DNA of 64,000 nt from Prinsepia uniflora (taxonomy: Eukaryota; Streptophyta; Magnoliopsida; Rosales; Rosaceae). The stretch spans positions 61,065,864 to 61,129,863 of the forward strand of contig CM064876.1 of assembly GCA_032719365.1 (NCBI GenBank). Direction: 5' to 3'. Shown here piece after piece: positions 58,801 through 64,000 of the stretch. Under the pieces are notes generated by a model. The model saw only the letters and a list, made by a program, of their open reading frames with translations. It was not told the DNA's origin and did not search any database. How positions within the stretch are numbered: the stretch's first letter is position 1; every line of letters starts with the position of its first letter. A program made the translations under genes and the position numbers.

Positions 58801-60534
58801 TCCTTTGTATAACACTGTCCCTGTGATCCTGTCCTGTATCACAACACACAATTCATCAAAGATAAACCTACAGTTATTGTCCTTACAAAAACAGTGAACT
58901 GAAAGTACGTTCTGTGAAATCTGAGGCACATGGAGAACTTGTTCCAGTTTGAAACATTGTGTGCTGGGACTATGAGTGATAAGTGATGAATTTCCTGTGT
59001 GTGATATTTGCAAACCTGTGCCACCTGCTGTGAGAATGGAATCACTTGTTGTGGATGGTGCCATCATGGACAGTTGTGAGACATCTGCTGTCATATGGGC
59101 AGAAGCACCAATATCTGCAATCCAGTAATCCTGTGCCTGTGAAATTTGTTGATTAGGAGAGAATGGAGAGGCTGACATTGCTGTTAAGGTTGGAGGAGGA
59201 GGTGCTCCCTGATATGAATAATTGCCCCTTTGATAGCAGTTCACTGCAGTATGGCCATATCTCCAGCAAATTTGGCAAGCCTCAGGCTCCTGAGGGCTGG
59301 AGGACTGATCTGGGTGCCTATAGTAACAGTCAACTGCCCAGTGTCCTTTCTTGGCACAAATCTGGCACTTAGGGACATGAGTGACTTGAAATTGCTGATT
59401 CTGATTCATGTGTGGAGGTTGTCCAAGAAGACCTGGCCCTGCAGTACTGTATGAGTTACTATAACCAGGTCCTCTATTCTGATAGCCCCTACCTCCACCA
59501 TTATGTCCTCTACCTTTCTTGCCACGACCACCACCAGAACCTCGATGATAGTAGGGAGCATTGTGTTCAGGATTGCCTCCATATCCAAAATGCTGAAAGT
59601 TCTCACTAAAGTGCTGGGGAGGTTGTCCACTGACTTGTTGGTTCATGCTTGGGCAGGGAACTTGCACAGATTGGTTGAACGGACCCTGATTGTTACTGGA
59701 GTTCAGACCAGGCCCCTGTCTCATGGTAGAGTTTTGTGAGGGGTTGGACGATTGAGAATTCTGTTGTGTAGCCACCATAGCAGACAGGAAGGAAGCTTGC
59801 TCATCAGAATGAGACAGAACACTCTCTTCAGCAAGCAGCTGAGTTCTAAATTCTTTAAGAGGAATGGTGTTCTCTCGACCTCTAATTACACACCTGAAGG
59901 TGTTGTACTCACTAGGGAGACCTCGTAGGGCTAGGATCACAACATCATCATCTCCAAAGTGAACCCCGCAAGATTCTAACATGTCCCTAGCATTCTTTAT
60001 TCTTTGCATATACTGTGTCATGTTTTCATCACCTTTCTTTATGTTTTGCAGATCGGTTTTCAATTGAAAGATTGAGGCTTTAGTGACCGAAGCAAACCTT
60101 TCCTTGAGGCTGGACCACATCTCCTGAGCTGTACAGCAGCCTATGACACAGGACATGGCTGTGGAGGAGAGGGTTGTTGTAATCAGCTGCATGAGAGCCT
60201 GATTGTGCATTCCCCAAATCTGCATTGCTTCAAGTCGTGCCATACTATCTCCTTCAGCAGCAGAGGTTAACATATGAGGACATGGATTGGTACCATTCAC
60301 AAACCCCATTAGACCATGAACATTCAGGAGCAACTCCATCTGGAAATTCCACGTGAGATAGTTGTGATCGTCAAGTTTCACACTCACTGAATTTGCAACC
60401 GTGGAGATGAGGCTAGTGATAGGGGATTGCAAGATTTGCAGTTGAGATGCAGTAACCATTATGTAATAGAAAAGAAGTTCAAGAAAGCAGAGAAATAGAA
60501 GGAGTTTTCTTGGAAGGGGAGTTTTAACAAACAC
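55873..60534 (-). CDS. Copia gag-pol polyprotein (element B), uninterrupted
   Basis: 1,553 codons if read from 60534; the likelier start is Met26 at 60459 (MVTASQLQ), because residues 1-25 are hydrophobic and atypical. Domains in order: UBN2-type gag; two CX2CX4HX4C zinc knuckles (about 389-402 and 420-433); protease motif at 474-476 reading D-I-G where the family has D-S/T-G; GAG-pre-integrase HHCC; integrase core D679, D742, E778 (DD35E); reverse transcriptase with YVDD at 1240-1243; RNase H with TDADW near 1400. The stop at 55873 overlaps the polypurine tract. It makes capsid and the enzymes for its own copying. Everything but the protease Ser/Thr looks intact. Confidence 0.95.
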   Translation of the reverse strand: MFVKTPLPRKLLLFLCFLELLFYYIMVTASQLQILQSPITSLISTVANSVSVKLDDHNYLTWNFQMELLLNVHGLMGFVNGTNPCPHMLTSAAEGDSMARLEAMQIWGMHNQALMQLITTTLSSTAMSCVIGCCTAQEMWSSLKERFASVTKASIFQLKTDLQNIKKGDENMTQYMQRIKNARDMLESCGVHFGDDDVVILALRGLPSEYNTFRCVIRGRENTIPLKEFRTQLLAEESVLSHSDEQASFLSAMVATQQNSQSSNPSQNSTMRQGPGLNSSNNQGPFNQSVQVPCPSMNQQVSGQPPQHFSENFQHFGYGGNPEHNAPYYHRGSGGGRGKKGRGHNGGGRGYQNRGPGYSNSYSTAGPGLLGQPPHMNQNQQFQVTHVPKCQICAKKGHWAVDCYYRHPDQSSSPQEPEACQICWRYGHTAVNCYQRGNYSYQGAPPPPTLTAMSASPFSPNQQISQAQDYWIADIGASAHMTADVSQLSMMAPSTTSDSILTAGGTGLQISHTGNSSLITHSPSTQCFKLEQVLHVPQISQNVLSVHCFCKDNNCRFIFDELCVVIQDRITGTVLYKGLSNEGLYLIPTRLPFQIPERTNPSPSLALLCKTVTSQVWHQRLGHPSNEIVSVSLNKSHVSVSPDPSPTICEFCLQGKFTKLPFSFPAFKSVSPFEVVHSDVWGPAPVRSVEGFRYYVSLIDECTRFTWIFPMKNKSDFCSIFVHFHAYIVNTFDTSIKIFQSDNGGEYLNTTLKQFMLSRGITHQTSCPYTPEQNGLAERKHRHIVETTMTLLQNASLPPKFWFYACTTSVYLINRMPCSNLNLQSPFEKLYGTLPDLNHLRIFGCACFPSLKPYNINKLQPKTTKCVFLGYGQKQKGYICLDPISSKILVSRHVLFNELDFPYQTLASNSSLSHSSQSTKSSNSPTCFMPHFPQSFIAPSGPDPVIPVPPPAAPPPASTGHQPSPLGEHPTEFSGTTSGTDLPDFAEPTDSQSAMSNFEPQLLQVILPISGVNMHPMQTRSKNGICKKKAFHCLHPRTEVDLSTTEPTSYKEAASVPVWQQAMQEEISALFAQNTWTVVPLPPNRNLVGCKWVYKIKRNADGTIARYKARLVAKGFSQDAGLDYGETFSPVVKPTTVRLVLALAAQFNWSLKQLDVKNAFLHGELKEEVYMMQPPGFEIAGPSDPVCSLKKSLYGLKQAPRAWNEKFIGFLPGLGFVSTWSDSSLFVKQNSAAIVILLLYVDDIILTGSSDSAIQEVITALTSEFDMKDLGDLHYFLGIQISRTKTSLVLSQSQYVSDLLSKSEMALSSPVDTPFAPGSRLRKNDGSLCTNPQTYRSIVGALQYLTFTRPDIAFSVNQVCQYMQSPCETHFMAVKRILRFLKSTPTHGLVYQSGSLSLEAYTDADWAGDPNDRRSTTGLVVYLGSNPISWSSKKQTTVSRSSTEAEYRALAITSTEISWIRQLLCSLHIPLLKAPLIHCDSTSAASLSANPTFHSRAKHIEIDYHFVRERVIRGDLDIQHVASADQVADIFTKGLPEDIFQVHSFNLTLEPSN

Positions 60535-60733
60535 CTGGTGTGCAGGCTGTCACACAATCTTTGATATGTTTGATTTGGATTTTCTGGAGACCAACTTTGC
60601 AAGAACACGATGATCGTGAATTCTCCAGTTTACAGAATTAACAGGAGTCGAGATTGACTCGATCAAGAACCATGAAGAGAGAAGGAAAGGAATCGTGCAG
60701 CGGAAGAGGGAAGAAGATCAGGCCGTGTAGCAC

Positions 60734-60746
60734 GGCTCTGATACCA
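60734..60746 (-). other. Primer-binding site of Copia element B (tRNA-iMet)
   Basis: Minus strand TGGTATCAGAGCC, complementary to the 3' end of initiator tRNA-Met, directly next to the 5' LTR without a gap. Confidence 0.92.
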
Positions 60747-61005
60747 TGTAGGAAATCATCTGTGAGGTTTTAGGGGAGTGTTATGAAGAAGACGAGTTAG
60801 AGTGAAGAAGAACGAACGGGAAGAGAAATCACAAAGAAAGTGTCTATATTCAGTTGATCAAGAATATTACACAATGGAACAGTGCTCAGCTCTATATACA
60901 CCAGTAGCAGCTAACTAACTAACTCATTAACAGAATCTATCTAACCTGCTATTGTGCTTACACGTCATATAAGGTGTAACAGACTATAGGTGATAACTCC
61001 TAACA
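60747..61005 (-). repeat. Copia element B 5' LTR
   Basis: 259 bp with a minus-strand TATATAG box at 60891-60900, the likely Pol II promoter of the element. Transcription would run away from GLP3 through the element. Confidence 0.92.
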
Positions 61006-61253
61006 TTTTCATCGTGCAACCTCAAAGCATATAATATTGAATTGCATACTCAAAACAATATTCTACAAACTAAGGGAAGAAGAAAATATTAATTGCAGAT
61101 TGCATATGCCAGTTGCAACCATCTTATTCTTCAATTAATATTAATAGATAATAACAAATTTTTAGAATCGTAACTAATTAATGAAAAGCAGCTTAGTTAC
61201 ATGGTCGATCATCAATCTGCTTTCAAAAAATACATGTATAATAGATAGGCTGT

Positions 61254-62106
61254 TTAATTGTTATCGTACCAGAACTGTTTCTGAAGATTGTCAACCTGCT
61301 TTTCATCAATCTGGAATGCCTTGGCTAGAACATCGGGGTTGATGGGAGGGTTGGACCCGAAGACGGCATTGGCGATGGTGATGACTCCAGGGTTCTGGCT
61401 GCTAAGAGCAGCAAGGGCTAGGGCGTTGGAGTGTCCCACATTGAGTTGGAAGTGAATGAGACCCTCTGGGAACACAAACACGTCTCCCTTATACAACACT
61501 TTGGTGAATAGCTTGTTCTTTTGGCCATTAATGTTGGAGGTCACGAAGCCAACATAGAGTGAGCCTTCGAGAACGACGAGGATTTCCGTGGCACGAGGGT
61601 GGGTGTGAGGAGGGTTGAGGCCGTTGGGTGCAAAGTCTACACGAGCCGCTGATATCCCGAGAGTGTTGAGTCCTCCTATTTGCTCCACATTCGCCGGTGT
61701 CACTATTGAACCCAGTGGATTTGAAGTGTTTCCCGCGTTTCGGAGTCCATCGAAGAAGAAATCATTTGCTGAGACCAGCATCGGGTCTTTGCAGAATTTT
61801 CCATTCACAAACACTGCTTAATCACAAAGAAATCAATCATATATCCAACATTTACTACATAATTAAATTATATAACACGTGCATGGAATGGATAATTAAT
61901 AATGCATGATCAGCAATGCGCGCAATATGAAACACATAATAATTAAGCTATGCATGCATGTACGTACGAGCATTTTGGGTGTTCTTAACTGCGACGCAGA
62001 AGTCCTGAAGGGGACTGGGGTCTGAGGCAGAGACAAGGAGGAGGGTGGCCAGTGCTAACATGGCAACACCAGTTGCAGGGAAATGAGCACCTTTCATGAT
62101 CATCAT
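61254..62106 (-). CDS. Germin-like protein, subfamily 1 type (GLP3)
   Basis: Exons 62106-61968 and 61813-61254, with a 154-bp intron; 232 residues, the same protein as GLP2 (Val220). I see only synonymous differences from GLP2 in the coding sequence, for example in GGTGCT (Ala7), in the Val-Ser codons near residue 61 and in the Val-Leu codons before EGSLY. Signal peptide, both germin boxes, the four Mn ligands and both cysteines are intact. The full-length Copia B element begins 248 bp 3' of the stop in the same orientation, so readthrough from GLP3 would enter its 5' LTR. A secreted cell-wall cupin; the enzyme activity cannot be read from sequence. Confidence 0.93.
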
Positions 62107-62580
62107 AATATCCGGAATTTCGAAACCTAATTAATAAAAATTAGATTATGATTCTTGGTTGAGCTAGAGAATAAGAGATGATTGAAATTGTTGCTGGAAC
62201 TTGTGTATTTATAGACATATATAGAGAGACTGATGAACTGGTCTTGGATTTCCATGTCAATTGCGGCAGGTAAAGACTAAGGATTAATACTGGAAGCAGG
62301 TAACGACTAATTATTTATCTTATATATAGGTAGGATTGATATTTAGATCGAATAGCAGGTAATAAAGACTCGGTTGCACTTGAATTTCATTAGAAGCTAA
62401 TAATTACTTATATATTGTGACAGAATATATTATTTTGCAAGAGCCTAATTTGTTTGACTCAGTCTTGATTTTATATATGGTGTTTACTTTTTCAATATCG
62501 TGCTTGAAAATAAGTTTTAGTGTTGGATTATAATATCTGCTTAATTAAAAGGTTCATTTTGCCGAAGGTCTATAAAGTGT
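62107..62580 (-). promoter_or_regulatory. GLP3 promoter and upstream region
   Basis: TATAAATA box at about 62206-62213 on the minus strand. GCAGGTAA(A/C)GACT repeats at 62266 and 62296, with the third altered as in GLP2. Near-identical to the GLP2 promoter. Confidence 0.68.
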
Positions 62581-62839
62581 GTATATATATAATAAGAGTT
62601 ATGAAGAAGGTGGAACTGTGTTGGACTTGGACCGATACAAAGAGCGAGATCCAGAAAATGAAGGCAATATTAGTATATTATGTATAGTTGAAGTATTCCA
62701 ATGTGTTATGGATTCAATTATTCAAAATTAGCGAAGGAGGATCACATATATAATGTGTATCATTCTCTTCATCAAATTAATTAATATATATGCTGACAAT
62801 GTACCGGGTCCAATCCACATTATGCAAAAACAGTCATTA

Positions 62840-63220
62840 GTCGACTGTAAAAAAGTTATCGTCTGAAATTAATAAGCAATATTTATGTAAGTGACGTCTA
62901 TTTGAAACGTATCAGACGATAGTTTTTTTTTTGTCGTCTAAAATCTAATCAGACGACGGTTGTTCGAAAAACTATAGTAAAAATTTAAAATTTGTCATCT
63001 AAAATGTAATCAGACGACAATTTTTAATAGAAATTGTCACCTGATTATATCATATACGAGAGTGTTTTTACGGTTGCCTAAAATTTAAAAATTGTTGTCT
63101 AAAATGTAATCAGGCGACGGTTTTTAATAAAAACTATCGTCTGATTCAGTCAAAGATGACTGTTTTTACTTGTTGCCTATAATGTAAAATCTATCGTCTA
63201 GAATATAATCATATGACGTT
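62840..63220. repeat. TCAGACGAC palindromic repeat block upstream of GLP3
   Basis: Direct and inverted ATCAGACGAC-type units as in unit 2, with substitutions. It runs into the empty site TTTTTAAATAAAATCG of the unit 2 solo LTR. Confidence 0.7.
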
Positions 63221-63904
63221 TTTAAATAAAATCGTTTTCTATGATAATTGTAAGCGACAGATTTTCAACATCGTCAAAGAAAAGACTTGTTGTGTACCTA
63301 TTATCATATATCATAATTTGATTTATATCTATACATATAAAGCCAATTGCTTAAAATGGTTAAATTTTCAATAATCCCTAAAATATCCTCACTTTATTAA
63401 TTTTTCTAACGAAGGGGTGATTTAATAATTGAGGGTTAAATGATAATAGTCTAAAAGTAATTTACTTACAATGTCAAAAAAGTCCTTACTTAATTAACTT
63501 TTTAAAGCAAGACATGATTTATTAATTGGGGGCAAATTAGTAGCATTCCAATTCCTTAAATTTCTTATAATTCCAAGAACAACCTTTCTTATAATTCCAC
63601 ACAAATGGAAACTCCCATCTCTTCTGAAAACGTAAAGCGAGCCACGAATAAACATGGCTCCATCTCTATCCCAAGAATAGCAACCGCTACATCTCCATCC
63701 AAAAAACTGCTAGATATTTGTGCCGTCGACCATATCCAAAGGAGAACGAAGAGTTCTTGAAAGCAAATGAGGATTGGGCACCAATACGGAGTAGAACAAA
63801 GAGTTGTTGAAGAATTCCTTCGTGTCTCTCAGATCAACGAAGAAGTCCATTCCCTTGGTGATATTGATTTTTTTTTCAGGATTTAATTCAATTGAGTTGA
63901 GGTA
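63221..63904. other. Duplicated intergenic segment; no gene recognised
   Basis: Near-identical to 38679-39361. A short frame begins METPISSENVKRATNKHGS, and the opposite strand also has a short frame; neither is recognised as a family. Confidence 0.5.
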
Positions 63905-64000
63905 CACTACTAAAAAACTGGGCTAAAAACATGAATATTATTCATGCTTTAAACCAGCAAAAGGCACAAATATTAGTTAATATATATTTGTGGGCTATAA
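63905..64000. mobile_element. CACTA transposon terminus, unit 3 copy
   Basis: CACTACTAAAAAACTGGGC followed by the same subterminal sequence as 39362 onward. The rest of the element should lie beyond the window. Confidence 0.65.

Larger units (their letters stand above)
55607..61005 (-). mobile_element. Copia element B, full length (5,399 bp), young
   Basis: Identical-length 259-bp LTRs (55607-55865 and 60747-61005) differ at three positions, all transitions. A perfect 5-bp TSD, TTTTC, flanks the element (55602-55606, 61006-61010); the empty site is intact in GLP1 and GLP2 units. The primer-binding site TGGTATCAGAGCC (minus strand, 60746-60734) touches the 5' LTR; the polypurine tract TTGAAGGGGGG adjoins the 3' LTR at 55866-55876. 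One uninterrupted gag-pol frame fills the interior. Confidence 0.95.

Noticed and set aside
55893..59739. Open frames on other frames and the opposite strand of the Copia polyprotein
   Set aside because: Shadows of a real coding frame with all expected domains.

Overview
This is plant nuclear DNA, most likely from a eudicot and consistent with (not proof of) a woody rosid such as a Rosaceae species. The evidence is GT/AG-spliced plant gene pieces, a Cassandra TRIM retrotransposon, Copia and Gypsy LTR elements primed by initiator tRNA-Met, CACTA and hAT remnants, and a plant-specific germin-like protein family. There are no bacterial operons, CRISPR arrays or recognisable tRNA genes. Most of the window is transposable-element sequence, heavily nested. 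The only plausible working host genes are three near-identical germin-like protein (GLP) genes on the minus strand.

Left part (1-10.9 kb): a degraded Gypsy element with its 2.2 kb LTR; a hAT/TTF-zinc-finger pseudogene split by a 2.9 kb solo Gypsy LTR with a perfect 5-bp target duplication; then an Athila-like Gypsy LTR that hosts a complete 737-bp Cassandra TRIM whose two LTRs carry 5S-rRNA-like sequence. Centre-left (11-17.45 kb): a low-coding stretch holding exon-sized pieces of four unrelated host genes, all in the same orientation (an AMS-like bHLH factor, a sucrose transporter, a palmitoyl-protein thioesterase and a phototropin kinase domain). It ends at a CACTA-type terminus, which suggests a gene-capturing transposon.

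Centre and right (18-64 kb): a tandem GLP array in three units. Each GLP has a 3' flank touching a 430-bp inverted-repeat MITE (whole in unit 1, split or truncated in units 2 and 3) and an upstream block of TCAGACGAC palindromic repeats. In unit 2 the MITE is interrupted by a decayed Copia element, itself interrupted by a Gypsy/LARD-like element with about 2.9 kb LTRs. Upstream of GLP2 lie a 583-bp solo LTR (empty in unit 3), a decayed CACTA element with tnp1- and tnp2-like remnants, another non-autonomous Gypsy-type element and another solo LTR. Unit 3 carries a young, full-length Copia element with one uninterrupted 1,553-codon reading frame, inserted 3' of GLP3. Shared TE junctions show that the units arose by duplication of an already TE-loaded segment, followed by unit-specific deletions and insertions.

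The GLPs are predicted secreted cell-wall Mn-binding cupins. Nothing in the window suggests that the other pieces cooperate with them. The most unusual signals are: short tandem hairpin arrays inside the Gypsy-type elements, whose arm sequences change in a compensating way from unit to unit; the multi-gene exon capture region; and the detailed order of nested insertions around the GLP array.
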